Source: Betaproteobacteria bacterium (GTDB lineage Bacteria; Pseudomonadota; Gammaproteobacteria; Burkholderiales; Rhodocyclaceae). Taken from it: 64,000 nucleotides of DNA. Shown one piece after another: positions 8,462 through 17,393 of the stretch; the stretch's first letter is position 1; the number at the start of each line of letters is the position of its first letter. A program made the position numbers and the translations under genes. The notes below the pieces were generated by a model. That model was not told the origin of the DNA and did not search any database. It worked only from the letters and a program-made list of their open reading frames with translations. The DNA is taken from contig JAPTVL010000387.1 of the NCBI GenBank assembly GCA_028065725.1, positions 62,001 to 126,000 of the forward strand, read 5' to 3'.

Positions 8462-10303
8462 TTGCGCCTACTCGTGATTCCGCGGTTCCCTGTTGCGCTG
8501 GCTGCCGGCCTGATGCTTACGGCATGCAGCAGCATTCAGCCGCAACCACCTTCGGCAGGACATATCCGCGCCGAGGCGCTGCCTGCGCCCAATGCCGACA
8601 TTCCGGCGCCGGTCGCCGCCACGGTGATGCTGGCGCGGCCCAAAGCTGCGGCGAAAACCGAGTCCTACTCGGTGTCGGTGCGCAATATCCCCGTGCAGGA
8701 CCTGCTGTTCGCCCTGGCGCGCGATGCCAAGCTGAACGTCGATATCCATCCCGGGATACTCGGCATCGTCACCATCAATGCCATCGACCAGACCCTGCAG
8801 CAAATCCTGACCCGCATCTCGAAACAGATCGACATGCGCTGGGAACTCGATGGTCCCAATCTGGTGGTGATGCCGGACAGCCCGTTCCTGCGCACTTACA
8901 AGGTCGATTACGTTAACATGTCGCGGGACGTGAGCGGCACCGTCGCGATCAACACCCAGATTGCATCGACCAGTACCAGCGCCACGGGTGGCGCGACGGC
9001 AACTGGCGGCGGCAACAATTCCAGCACCTCGGTTACCAGCAGCGCCAAGAACAACTTCTGGCAGTCGCTGGAAAAGAATCTAAAGGACATCCTGCGCGAA
9101 ACCGACAAGATCCTGCCGGAAGGATCCAGCGAAACCGTCGTCGAGCGCACGGATCAGCAGGCCACCACCGGTACCGGTGCCCAGGGCGGACAGACTGCGG
9201 GCCGATCGGGCAACCAGAACCAGGGCATCGCCGGCAGCCCCAACCCTGCCAGCCTGCAGCAACAGGGCACCACGGTCGTCAAACGCACCACCTTCCGTGA
9301 AGCCGCTTCGATCATCGTCAATCCGGAAAGTGGAGTCGTCGTGGTTCGCGCAACATCGAGGCAGCATGAGAAGGTTCAGGAATACCTCGATCTGGTGCTG
9401 ACCAGTGCCCGGCGCCAAGTAATGATTGAGGCCACCATCGCCGAAGTCAGCCTGAACGACACCTATACGCAAGGCATCAACTGGCAAAGCTTGCGCACAT
9501 TGCGACCAGACGCGGCGAACAGGACTTCGGGTTTCTCAATGATCCAGAATCCCAGCGGACCAACGCTGACTACTACCGGTGCCGCATTTTTGCTGAACTA
9601 CGTCGCACCGGGACTGGGTATTTCCGCGACCCTTCAACTGCTGGAAAACTTTGGCAATGTCAAAGTACTATCGAGTCCCAAAATCAGTGTGCTCAACAAC
9701 CAGACCGCCATGCTCAAGGTTGTTGAAAACATAGTCTATTTCACCGTTAAGGCGGATACCACGACATCTGCCAGCGGGCCATCCCAGACCACGGTTACCA
9801 CAACGCCAAACTCGGTCTCGGTCGGACTGGTCATGAGCGTCACGCCGCAAGTTAGCGAGAGCGGTGTCATTCTGCTCAACGTACGTCCTACGATCTCGAA
9901 ACTCATGGGCGACGGCAGGACCAAGCAAGACCCAAATCCATCGATCACTATTCCAAGCTTCATTCCTGAGATCCAGACCCGCGAAATGGAGTCCATGCTC
10001 CGGCTCACCGATGGCGAAATCGCCGTCATGGGGGGCCTTATGTCCGATGAACTCAGCAACAACACGGACGCAGTGCCTGGTCTGTCGAAACTCCCGGGTA
10101 TTGGCACACTTTTCACCTCGCGCAAAGATTCCACTAAAAAAACTGAACTGGTCATTTTTCTGAAGCCCACGGTTATTCGCGATCCCAGCATCGATGGCGA
10201 CTACCGCAACTTCCGCAGTCAGTTGCCGGACAAGGATTTCTTCGCCAATAACCCTGGTCCCCAACCAAAGCAAATCGATCTGCCGGGAGCCGGCTCCAAA
10301 TGA
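8462..10303 (+). CDS. mshL: MSHA-type secretin MshL (outer-membrane lipoprotein)
   Basis: Outer-membrane secretin ring of the pilus machine. A TTG at 8462 (GTG 8474 also possible) is preferred because the longer ATG (8417) lies inside a TATAAT box. From the TTG it is 613 residues. A lipobox (LMLTAC) is followed by an N0/STN-like domain (VRNIPVQDLLFALARDAKLN), a Ser/Thr/Gly-rich loop of about 130 residues, N1 (ASIIVNPESGVVVVRATSRQ) and the secretin core (VMIEATIAEVSLNDTYTQGI ... GLVMSVTPQVSESGVILLNV ... VPGLSKLPGIGTLFTSR). It overlaps the next gene by four bases. Confidence 0.93.
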   Translation: MRLLVIPRFPVALAAGLMLTACSSIQPQPPSAGHIRAEALPAPNADIPAPVAATVMLARPKAAAKTESYSVSVRNIPVQDLLFALARDAKLNVDIHPGILGIVTINAIDQTLQQILTRISKQIDMRWELDGPNLVVMPDSPFLRTYKVDYVNMSRDVSGTVAINTQIASTSTSATGGATATGGGNNSSTSVTSSAKNNFWQSLEKNLKDILRETDKILPEGSSETVVERTDQQATTGTGAQGGQTAGRSGNQNQGIAGSPNPASLQQQGTTVVKRTTFREAASIIVNPESGVVVVRATSRQHEKVQEYLDLVLTSARRQVMIEATIAEVSLNDTYTQGINWQSLRTLRPDAANRTSGFSMIQNPSGPTLTTTGAAFLLNYVAPGLGISATLQLLENFGNVKVLSSPKISVLNNQTAMLKVVENIVYFTVKADTTTSASGPSQTTVTTTPNSVSVGLVMSVTPQVSESGVILLNVRPTISKLMGDGRTKQDPNPSITIPSFIPEIQTREMESMLRLTDGEIAVMGGLMSDELSNNTDAVPGLSKLPGIGTLFTSRKDSTKKTELVIFLKPTVIRDPSIDGDYRNFRSQLPDKDFFANNPGPQPKQIDLPGAGSK

Positions 10304-11694
10304 GCCTGCTGATGGACGCCCTCAAGAAGGCCGAACTGGCAAAACGCCAGGGACAGGGCGCTGATGCTGACGGTTTTCGAGCCGCGGAGGGCTCGGGCGG
10401 CTTGAGCCTGGAACCGATGTCCGACCCGACCTTCAGCGCGCCGGCGATGGACCTGCCCGCTGCCGATAAAACGCCATCTGCTGCGAGCCTGCCGCCGCCT
10501 CTGGCCGCACACCTCGAAGAACTCGACGCACGCTTCCTGGCCGAGGCCGCGCAGGCAGCATCGGCCAGAAAGCCGCCGCCGCCCTTGCCCATGGCGGAAA
10601 TTTCCAGCACGCAACCGGCTGCCAATTTCCCGCCGCGCACACCCGCGGCACCGGATTTGCGTCGCGCGTCGCCTGAACAGGCATCTCCCTTCGCCAAGGC
10701 AGCGGCACAAAACCTGTTTGCCGCCAAACAGCCGGAAAAGCCACCGGCGCGCAAGGCCTTCGCGATTGCGGTGGGCACGATCACCGTGCTTTCCGTTTGC
10801 GCCATCGGCGGATACTTCTGGTGGCAGCTGCAGCCCAAATCGTCGCTGCTCGCCAGCCGCGGGCCGCTGCCACCTCCGGCGCCGGTCGTTGCGCCGCCGC
10901 CCGCCGTGACGCCGGCGCCGACTCCTGCGCTGCCGCCATCCGCAACTACCGTCGCTCCCACGGCCGGCACCCAGGGTTCCGGCCGCCAGCCAACGCCTGC
11001 GGTATCGGGCGAGGACGATGAGACCACTGTGATCCCAAACCGGGCTTCCCCCGTGCGTCGTGCGGATGTCCGCACCAGCCCGCCCATCGAATCCGACAGC
11101 CCGGTGCGCGTGAGCAAGGCGCCATTGACCATCAATCCGGCCCTGCTGCGCGGATTCGATGCGTTCAATCGCGGCGATTTCGCTCTGGCGCAGGTCGAAT
11201 ACGAGCGTGCGCAGAAATCCGACCCGCGCAACACCGATGCCCTGCATGGCCTGGCAGCGATTGCCCTGCGCCAGGGGCGCAATGACCAGGCCGACCTGCT
11301 GTATCGGCGCATCGTCGAAGCCGACCCGCAGGATGCGGTCGCCACGGCGGCGCTGATCAACAGCCGTGGCCAGATCGATCCGAACACCGCCGAAAGCCGC
11401 CTGAAGTCCCTCGTCGCGGCCCAGCCCGAACTCGCCGCACCGCATTTTTCCCTGGGTAATCTCTACGCCCGCCACGGTCGCTGGAGCGAGGCCCAGCAAG
11501 CCTACTTCCGCGCCTACAGTGCCGAACCGGACAATCCCGACATCCTCTACAACCTCGCAATCAGCCTCGAACATCTGCGCCAGAACAAGCTGGCCGCGCA
11601 GTACTACGGCCAGGCCATTGCCGCCGCACAGGGCCGTCCGGCCGGATTCGACAAAGTCCAGGCCGCGGCAAGACTGCAATCGCTGCAACCCTGA
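10300..11694 (+). CDS. mshN: MshN-like TPR protein with single transmembrane helix
   Basis: Inner-membrane accessory protein of the pilus, 464 residues. It opens MSLLMDALKKAELAKRQGQG, the signature start of MshN and GspB-like proteins, then a low-complexity Ala/Pro-rich cytoplasmic region, one transmembrane helix (residues about 150-170, FAIAVGTITVLSVCAIGGYF), a Pro-rich periplasmic linker, and four to five tetratricopeptide repeats (e.g. ALHGLAAIALRQGRNDQADL, YARHGRWSEAQQAYFRAYSA). The start overlaps the mshL stop (ATGA). Likely links the inner-membrane platform to the secretin. Confidence 0.85.
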   Translation: MSLLMDALKKAELAKRQGQGADADGFRAAEGSGGLSLEPMSDPTFSAPAMDLPAADKTPSAASLPPPLAAHLEELDARFLAEAAQAASARKPPPPLPMAEISSTQPAANFPPRTPAAPDLRRASPEQASPFAKAAAQNLFAAKQPEKPPARKAFAIAVGTITVLSVCAIGGYFWWQLQPKSSLLASRGPLPPPAPVVAPPPAVTPAPTPALPPSATTVAPTAGTQGSGRQPTPAVSGEDDETTVIPNRASPVRRADVRTSPPIESDSPVRVSKAPLTINPALLRGFDAFNRGDFALAQVEYERAQKSDPRNTDALHGLAAIALRQGRNDQADLLYRRIVEADPQDAVATAALINSRGQIDPNTAESRLKSLVAAQPELAAPHFSLGNLYARHGRWSEAQQAYFRAYSAEPDNPDILYNLAISLEHLRQNKLAAQYYGQAIAAAQGRPAGFDKVQAAARLQSLQP

Positions 11695-11749
11695 CGCCGC
11701 CCGGTGCGGCGCCGCACGCACGCGATGTCGCGGAAGGCGGTCAGAGGAC

Positions 11750-11777
11750 TTGCCCTAGCGGGCAGATGCGGGATAAT
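11750..11777 (+). promoter_or_regulatory. Candidate sigma-70 promoter before mshE
   Basis: TTGCCC (11750-11755) and GATAAT (11772-11777) are spaced by 16 bp. Transcription would begin near 11784, three bases or so before the family-consistent ATG at 11787, so any mRNA from here would be almost leaderless. The 92-bp gap after mshN has no other visible signal. Confidence 0.4.
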
Positions 11778-11786
11778 GATGCTCGT

Positions 11787-13490
11787 ATGAATTCACCCGC
11801 CCCCCGCCGACCCATTGGCCAGATTCTGATCGCGCAAGGCGTGATCAGCGAGGACCAGTTGCGGATCGCACTGCTGGAGCAGATGAAATCCAACCAGCCG
11901 GTCGGCAAGCTGCTGGTGTCCCTGGGTTTTGTCTCCGAAGCCACGCTGCGCGATGCACTCGGTGAATCGCTGGGGCACAAGGCCGTCGATCTGACCAAGT
12001 CCATCATCGATCCGGACGCCTTGCGCATGGTCCCGCGCGAGTTGGCGAAGCGGCATCTGTTGCTCGCGCTCAGCTATTCGCAGCGCGAACAGAAACTCAA
12101 GATCGCCATCGCCGATCCGAACGACATCGTCGCCCTGGACAAGCTGCGCACGCTGATCCACCCGGAACTGATTATCGAAACCCTGATCGGCGGGGAATCG
12201 GAAATCGCCCGCGCCATCGATCAGTATTACGGTCACGAGTTGTCGATCGACGGCATCCTGCATGAAATCGAAACCGGCGAGATCGACTATCGCAGCCTGT
12301 CCGCGTCGCTCGACGAATACAGTCAGCCGGTGGTGCGCCTGGTCGACGCCTTGCTCACCGACGCCGTCAAGCATGACGCATCCGACGTGCACTTCGAACC
12401 GGAAGCCAGCTTCCTGCGCATCCGCTACCGCATCGACGGCATCCTGCGCCAGATCCGCGCCCTGCACAAAACCTACTGGGCGGCGATGGCGGTGCGCATC
12501 AAGGTGATGAGCGGCATGAACATCGCCGAGACGCGCGCACCGCAAGACGGCCGCATCTCGATCAACATCAGCGGCCGCGCCGTGGATTTCCGCGTCGCCT
12601 CGCAGCCGACCATCCACGGCGAGAACATCGTCCTGCGCATCCTCGACCGGCAGAAGGGCATCGTGCCGCTGGACAAGCTGGGGCTCGACGACCAGCAGAT
12701 GAGCCTGATGAAACTGATGGTGGCGCGTCCGGAAGGCATCATCCTGGTGACCGGCCCCACCGGCAGCGGCAAGACCACGACCTTGTATTCGGTGCTCAAC
12801 CACATCAACGAAGAGGGCGTGAACATCATGACCCTCGAGGATCCGGTCGAGTATCCGATGGCCATGATCCGCCAGACCTCGGTGGCCGAGTCGGCCAAGC
12901 TGGACTTCGCCAACGGCATCCGCTCCATGATGCGCCAGGACCCGGACATCATCCTGGTCGGCGAAATCCGCGATGCCGATACCGCCGAAATGGCCTTCCG
13001 TGCCGCCATGACCGGCCACCAGGTGTACTCGACCCTGCACACCAATTCGGCGCTGGGCGCCATTCCACGCCTGCTCGACATCGGCGTGCTGCCCGACATC
13101 ATGGCCGGCAACATCATCGGCATCGTCGCCCAGCGCCTGGTGCGCCGCCTGTGCACCCATTGCCGCAAGCCCTATCCTGCCGAATCGCATGAATGCAAGC
13201 TGATCGGCGTCGCCAGCGGCCAGCCGGCCCCCATCATCTACCGCGCCGCGGGCTGCGACCACTGCGAATACCAGGGCTACCGGGGCCGTCTGGCGATTGT
13301 GGAAATGCTGCGCCTCGACCACGATCTCGACGATCTCATCGGTCGCCGCGCGCCCCTGCGCGAGATTCGCCACGCCGCTCTCGGCAAGGGTTTCCGCACC
13401 CTGGCGGACGACGGTCTGCGGCGTGTGCGCGACGGCTCCACCTCGATCGAGGAAGTCGGTCGCGTCATCGACCTGACCGAGCGCATGTGA
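11787..13490 (+). CDS. mshE: MSHA-type pilus assembly ATPase MshE (GspE/PilB family)
   Basis: Cytoplasmic hexameric ATPase that powers pilus extension. N-terminal MshEN/GspII_E domain (IGQILIAQGVISEDQLRIAL) then the GspE core: Walker A VTGPTGSGKTTTLYSVL, Asp box LEDPVEYPMAMI, Walker B RQDPDIILVGEIRDADTA, His box, and a tetracysteine zinc site (CTHC ... CDHC, residues about 456-490). MshEN domains in the family can bind cyclic di-GMP; this is not proven here. Start 11787 (MNSPAPRR) fits the family; ATG 11766 is in frame and gives seven more residues. 567 residues. Confidence 0.94.
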   Translation: MNSPAPRRPIGQILIAQGVISEDQLRIALLEQMKSNQPVGKLLVSLGFVSEATLRDALGESLGHKAVDLTKSIIDPDALRMVPRELAKRHLLLALSYSQREQKLKIAIADPNDIVALDKLRTLIHPELIIETLIGGESEIARAIDQYYGHELSIDGILHEIETGEIDYRSLSASLDEYSQPVVRLVDALLTDAVKHDASDVHFEPEASFLRIRYRIDGILRQIRALHKTYWAAMAVRIKVMSGMNIAETRAPQDGRISINISGRAVDFRVASQPTIHGENIVLRILDRQKGIVPLDKLGLDDQQMSLMKLMVARPEGIILVTGPTGSGKTTTLYSVLNHINEEGVNIMTLEDPVEYPMAMIRQTSVAESAKLDFANGIRSMMRQDPDIILVGEIRDADTAEMAFRAAMTGHQVYSTLHTNSALGAIPRLLDIGVLPDIMAGNIIGIVAQRLVRRLCTHCRKPYPAESHECKLIGVASGQPAPIIYRAAGCDHCEYQGYRGRLAIVEMLRLDHDLDDLIGRRAPLREIRHAALGKGFRTLADDGLRRVRDGSTSIEEVGRVIDLTERM

Positions 13491-13524
13491 CCTTGCCGCA
13501 CCACGCACACAGACTCGACTGAAC

Positions 13525-14727
13525 ATGGCGCTTTATGCCTACAAGGCCATGAACATCCAGGGCAGAATGGTGTTGGGCCGACTCGAAGCGATCAACCTGA
13601 TCGACCTCGAAATGCGGCTCAAGCGCATGGATCTGGACTTCATCAACGGCGACCCGGTCAAGCAGGGCGGCATGATGAATCGCGGCAGGATCAGCCGCCC
13701 CGAACTGATCAACTTCTGCTTCCATCTCGAGCAGCTCGCGCGTGCCGGCGTGTCGCTGATCGAAAGCCTGACCGACCTGCGCGACACGATCGAAAATCCG
13801 CGCTTCCGCGAAATCATCGCCGGCATGATCGAAAGCATCGAGGGCGGCAAGACGTTGTCGCAGGCGCTGGACGAACATCCACAGACCTTCGACGAAGTCA
13901 TGGTCAGCCTGATCCGCGCCGGCGAAGAAACCGGCGCCCTGCCACAGGTGCTCAACAACCTCCTCGAATCGCTGAAATGGCAGGACGAGCTGGCGGCGCA
14001 TACCAAAAAGCTGATCATGTATCCGGCTTTCCTCGGCACCGTGGTGGTCGCCACCACGCTGTTCATGATGATCTACCTGGTGCCCAAGATGGCCGGCTTC
14101 ATCCGCAACATGGGACAGGAAATGCCGGCCCAGACCAAAATCCTGATCGCCACTTCCGAGTTCTTCGTCAATTACTGGTATGTCGTGCTCGGCCTGCCGC
14201 TGATCCTGGCAGCGCTGACCGCCTTTCTGGTCAAGAACAGCCACGCGGCACGCTACCGCTTCGACGGTATCAAATTGCGCCTGCCCTACGTTGGCGACAT
14301 CCTGCGCAAGATCATCCTGTCCCGCTTCGCCTCCGTATTCGCCATGATGTACTCATCCGGGATCACCATTCTCGATTCGATCAAGGCCACCGAAGACGTG
14401 GTCGGCAACCTGGTCATCAAGGAAGGCCTGATAAAGGTCGGCGGCCTGATTGCCGAAGGCCAGAACGTGACCGTCGCCTTCCAGAACGCCGGAATATTCC
14501 CGCCGCTGGTGCTGCGCATGCTGCGCGTCGGCGAAAATACCGGCGCGCTGGATGCTGCCCTGACCAATGTCAGCTATTTCTACAACCGCGATGTCCGCGA
14601 GTCGATCGAGAAGGTCCAGTCCATGATCGAACCGGTCATGACCGTCACCATCGGCCTGATTCTCGGCTGGATCATGATGGCCGTGCTGGGCCCGATCTAC
14701 GACATCATCACCAAGATGAAGACCTGA
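13525..14727 (+). CDS. mshG: MSHA-type platform protein MshG (GspF/PilC family)
   Basis: Polytopic inner-membrane platform protein on which the pilus ATPase acts, 400 residues. It has the two tandem T2SSF domains of the family (GVSLIESLTDLRDTIENPRF ... and GITILDSIKATEDVVGN ...) and three hydrophobic helices (residues about 170-195, 215-235 and 370-390). The typical repeats RAGEETGALPQVL and RVGENTGALDAAL are both present. Its stop shares a base with the next start (TGATG). Confidence 0.94.
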   Translation: MALYAYKAMNIQGRMVLGRLEAINLIDLEMRLKRMDLDFINGDPVKQGGMMNRGRISRPELINFCFHLEQLARAGVSLIESLTDLRDTIENPRFREIIAGMIESIEGGKTLSQALDEHPQTFDEVMVSLIRAGEETGALPQVLNNLLESLKWQDELAAHTKKLIMYPAFLGTVVVATTLFMMIYLVPKMAGFIRNMGQEMPAQTKILIATSEFFVNYWYVVLGLPLILAALTAFLVKNSHAARYRFDGIKLRLPYVGDILRKIILSRFASVFAMMYSSGITILDSIKATEDVVGNLVIKEGLIKVGGLIAEGQNVTVAFQNAGIFPPLVLRMLRVGENTGALDAALTNVSYFYNRDVRESIEKVQSMIEPVMTVTIGLILGWIMMAVLGPIYDIITKMKT

Positions 14728-16286
14728 TGACCGCCAAGCGCACACTCCTGCTCGACGGTACCTGCCTCACGGCTTACTACTGGAATGCCGGTCGCATAAA
14801 GATCGAAGGCGAGTTCAGGCACGAGCCGGTTGGCATCGAAGCCTTCGCCAACTACCTGAAGAAACATCGCTCCAGCCTGTTTTACATGCTGGCCGATGTC
14901 GCCGAAGAAGGCTTCCAGCTCGAGGACCTGCCCTATGTCCAGGGCAGCGACCGCAACGCCCTGCTGCAACGCCGCCTCAGCCAGTACTTTTACAGCACCC
15001 CCCTGGCGACTGCCATCTCCCTCGGCCGCAGCAAGGAGGGCCGCCGCAACGAAAAGCTGCTGTTCGCCGCACTGACGCGCATCGAAACCTTCACCCCCTG
15101 GCTGGATACGCTGCGCGACGCGGAAGTCATACTTGCCGGCGTCTATTCGATCCCCCTGGTGCTCGCCGAATGCGGTCCCCGGCTGCTGGGTGAAGGCGGA
15201 CCGATTCTCTTCGTCAGCCTGAGCCGCGGCGGTGTGCGGCAGAGCTTCTTCGACCAGGGCAAGCTGCACTTCTCGCGACTGTCGCAACTGGCCACCCGCA
15301 GCATCGATGAAGTCGGCCGCGTCTGCGCCGCCGAATCGGCGAAGATATTCCAGTACCTGGTCGCCCAGCGCCAGCTCCCCCGCGGCAGCACCTTGCGCAC
15401 CGTGATTCTGGCGCATGCCGGACAGATTCCGGTGCTGCAGGACCATTGCCAGAACACCGCCGACCTGCAGTTCGAATTTACCGACCTCGTTGCCGCGGCG
15501 CAGCAGCTGCAGCTCAAGGACATCCCCAGCGACAGCAGCGCCGACAATCTGTTCATCCACTGCCTGGCGACCAAGACACCGCCGCAACAGTTTGCCGCCA
15601 CCAACCTGACCCGCTTCCACAAACTCTGGCAGATCCGCTCTGCGCTCACCAGTGCGGGGTGGATTGTACTTCTCGGCTGCCTGCTGTTCGCCGGCAAGAC
15701 CGTCCTCAACATTCACGAACTGCGCGGCGAGACCGAAGCCACCCGCGCCATCACTGCGGCAGACACCCAGCGCTACAACAGCATCCTCGAGGGGCTGCCC
15801 AAGGTCAATCTGACGCCGGACAACCTGCGCGCGCTGACAGGACGGGTCGACGCCTTGCTCAAGCGCGTGCCGTCCATGGAACCCCTGCTGCTGCATCTGA
15901 GCCTCGCCATGAACGACAGCCCGCGCATCGAGCTGGTGCGCCTCACCTGGAAGATGTCCGATTCTCCCGATACCGGCGGCAAGCCTGCGGCGAACGCCGC
16001 GTCCGGCGCCGTACCGGGGGCCGGAGCAGCAGCGGCGGCGGCAGGCTGGCTGATCCTCGACGTCGACGCGCAATTGCCGCTGACGCTGATCAACGATCAG
16101 CGCGCCCAGATCGACCTGATCGAGAGCTTCGCTACCCGCCTGCGCGGCCCCCAAACCGACGTCAGGGTGCTCCGCCGGCCCTTCGACATCGAGTCGGACA
16201 AGCCTCTGCGAAGCCCCTCCGACGCAAGCCGGGCGCGGCCTGGCGACGTGCCGAAGTTTTCCGTGCGCATTGCGCGCCAACTATGA
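14727..16286 (+). CDS. GspL/PilM-N-like bitopic platform protein (MshI-like position)
   Basis: Inferred inner-membrane assembly-platform subunit, 519 residues. Residues 1-300 are a cytoplasmic domain without recognisable Walker motifs that looks like the degenerate actin-like fold of GspL/MshI (opening MTAKRTLLLDGTCLTAYYW). One transmembrane helix (about 310-328, AGWIVLLGCLLFAGKTVL) precedes a periplasmic part of about 190 residues with a coiled-coil start and an Ala/Gly-rich insert. The open frame continues upstream inside mshG in another frame, but the ATG at 14727 overlapping the mshG stop is clearly the start. Identity as MshI is by topology and position, not by clear sequence similarity. 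Confidence 0.7.
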   Translation: MTAKRTLLLDGTCLTAYYWNAGRIKIEGEFRHEPVGIEAFANYLKKHRSSLFYMLADVAEEGFQLEDLPYVQGSDRNALLQRRLSQYFYSTPLATAISLGRSKEGRRNEKLLFAALTRIETFTPWLDTLRDAEVILAGVYSIPLVLAECGPRLLGEGGPILFVSLSRGGVRQSFFDQGKLHFSRLSQLATRSIDEVGRVCAAESAKIFQYLVAQRQLPRGSTLRTVILAHAGQIPVLQDHCQNTADLQFEFTDLVAAAQQLQLKDIPSDSSADNLFIHCLATKTPPQQFAATNLTRFHKLWQIRSALTSAGWIVLLGCLLFAGKTVLNIHELRGETEATRAITAADTQRYNSILEGLPKVNLTPDNLRALTGRVDALLKRVPSMEPLLLHLSLAMNDSPRIELVRLTWKMSDSPDTGGKPAANAASGAVPGAGAAAAAAGWLILDVDAQLPLTLINDQRAQIDLIESFATRLRGPQTDVRVLRRPFDIESDKPLRSPSDASRARPGDVPKFSVRIARQL

Positions 16287-16329
16287 GAAATGCGGCGAGA
16301 ACCATGCTGGTGATTTCTGTGAGAAGCGC

Positions 16330-16938
16330 ATGAAGCTGGACGCCAAGGACTTCAAGCGCCTGCAATGGGCGATCCTCTTCCTCGTCATCATGGCCGCGCT
16401 GGGTGCCGCTTCGGTGTGGAGCGCCCTGCAGCTGAAAGCCGGCAGCGAGAAGTCATACAAGGAAGCCACCGCGGCACGCCGCGAGGTCCAGACCAAGCTG
16501 GCGCGGGCGCGCGAGGAACAGGCGGAATTGCACGACAAGATTACCCGTTTCCAGGCGCTCAGGGACCGCGGCTATATCGGCGCGGAGCAACGCCTGGACT
16601 GGATCGAGGCCATCGCCCGGATCAAGACCGCACGCCGCCTGTCCAAGCTCGACTACGATTTCGCGCCGCAACGGCCGGTGGATGCATCCATCCTGCCGGG
16701 TAGCGCCAGCGCGGGAGGCTTCGAAATCATGGCAAGCCAGATGCGGTTGCAAACCCATTTGCTGCACGAAGGCGAACTGCTGCTGCTTGACGATTTGCGC
16801 AACGCGGTGCAGGCGCTGATTCAGATTCGTTCCTGCAGCATGGAACGCATCGCGTCACGTCCTGCCGACCGTAGCACGGGCGCTCAAGTGAAAGCCGAGT
16901 GCACGCTCGAATGGATCACGCTGCGGGAGGCGAAATGA
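16330..16938 (+). CDS. PilO/GspM-like accessory protein (MshJ-like)
   Basis: Small bitopic inner-membrane protein, 202 residues from ATG 16330 with GAG six bases upstream; a TTG at 16270 is a weaker option. One transmembrane helix (residues about 14-34, AILFLVIMAALGAASVWSAL) is followed by a charged coiled coil (about 38-80, Lys/Glu/Arg/Gln-rich) and a C-terminal alpha-beta region. This is the architecture of PilO/GspM/MshJ proteins, which pair with GspL/PilN-type subunits such as the gene just upstream. The overlap with the next gene (ATGA) confirms operon membership. Confidence 0.65.
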   Translation: MKLDAKDFKRLQWAILFLVIMAALGAASVWSALQLKAGSEKSYKEATAARREVQTKLARAREEQAELHDKITRFQALRDRGYIGAEQRLDWIEAIARIKTARRLSKLDYDFAPQRPVDASILPGSASAGGFEIMASQMRLQTHLLHEGELLLLDDLRNAVQALIQIRSCSMERIASRPADRSTGAQVKAECTLEWITLREAK

Positions 16939-17384
16939 ATACACCACGCCGGATCACCGCCGGACTGCTCGGGCTGACCCTGCTCGCTCCGGCCTGCGCC
17001 GCCGACACCGCCGAACTGGGGCGTCTGTTCTTCACGCCGGAACGGCGGATCGCGCTGGAACGCCAGCGCAACCACAACGTTCAGGAAACACAGGCGCTGC
17101 AGGGAATTACCATGAGCCTCGACGGCGTGGTCTATCGATCCAGCGGCAAGACCACCGTCTGGATCAACCACCAGTCGCAGAACGAAAACGAAGCGGCGCG
17201 CACCGGCGTCAGCGCCGTCGTGTCGCCGCAAACCCCCGGTCGCGCACGGCTGGCACCCGGCGAAGAAGCGCCGGCAGAGCTCAAGGTAGGCGAAGCCATG
17301 AACCGCACCACCGGCGAACGGGATACCCGGCTCGGCAGCGGCGGCGTGGTGGTGACGCCGGCCGCTCCGGCGGCCCGGCGCTGA
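16935..17384 (+). CDS. Exported pilus accessory protein, GspB/PilP/MshK-like
   Basis: Periplasmic protein of 149 residues with a signal peptide (cleaved after LLAPACA). A short beta-rich core (QALQGITMSLDGVVYRSSGK, TTVWINHQSQNE) matches the GspC/PilP-type pattern of a small domain that meets the secretin, followed by a Pro/Ala-rich tail. It overlaps the preceding gene by four bases and ends nine bases before the large prepilin-like gene. By position it corresponds to MshK. Function is inferred. Confidence 0.6.
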   Translation: MNTPRRITAGLLGLTLLAPACAADTAELGRLFFTPERRIALERQRNHNVQETQALQGITMSLDGVVYRSSGKTTVWINHQSQNENEAARTGVSAVVSPQTPGRARLAPGEEAPAELKVGEAMNRTTGERDTRLGSGGVVVTPAAPAARR

Positions 17385-17393
17385 ACGGAGCCG

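Noticed and set aside
11793..13526. Long open frame on the minus strand opposite mshE (577 codons)
   Set aside because: Composition is His/Asp/Gln/Val/Ala-rich without any motif, as expected from the complement of a GC-rich gene. mshE itself has all family motifs.
14697..16280. Minus-strand open frame of 527 codons opposite the GspL-like gene
   Set aside because: Low-complexity antisense translation. The plus-strand gene fits the operon with an overlapping start.
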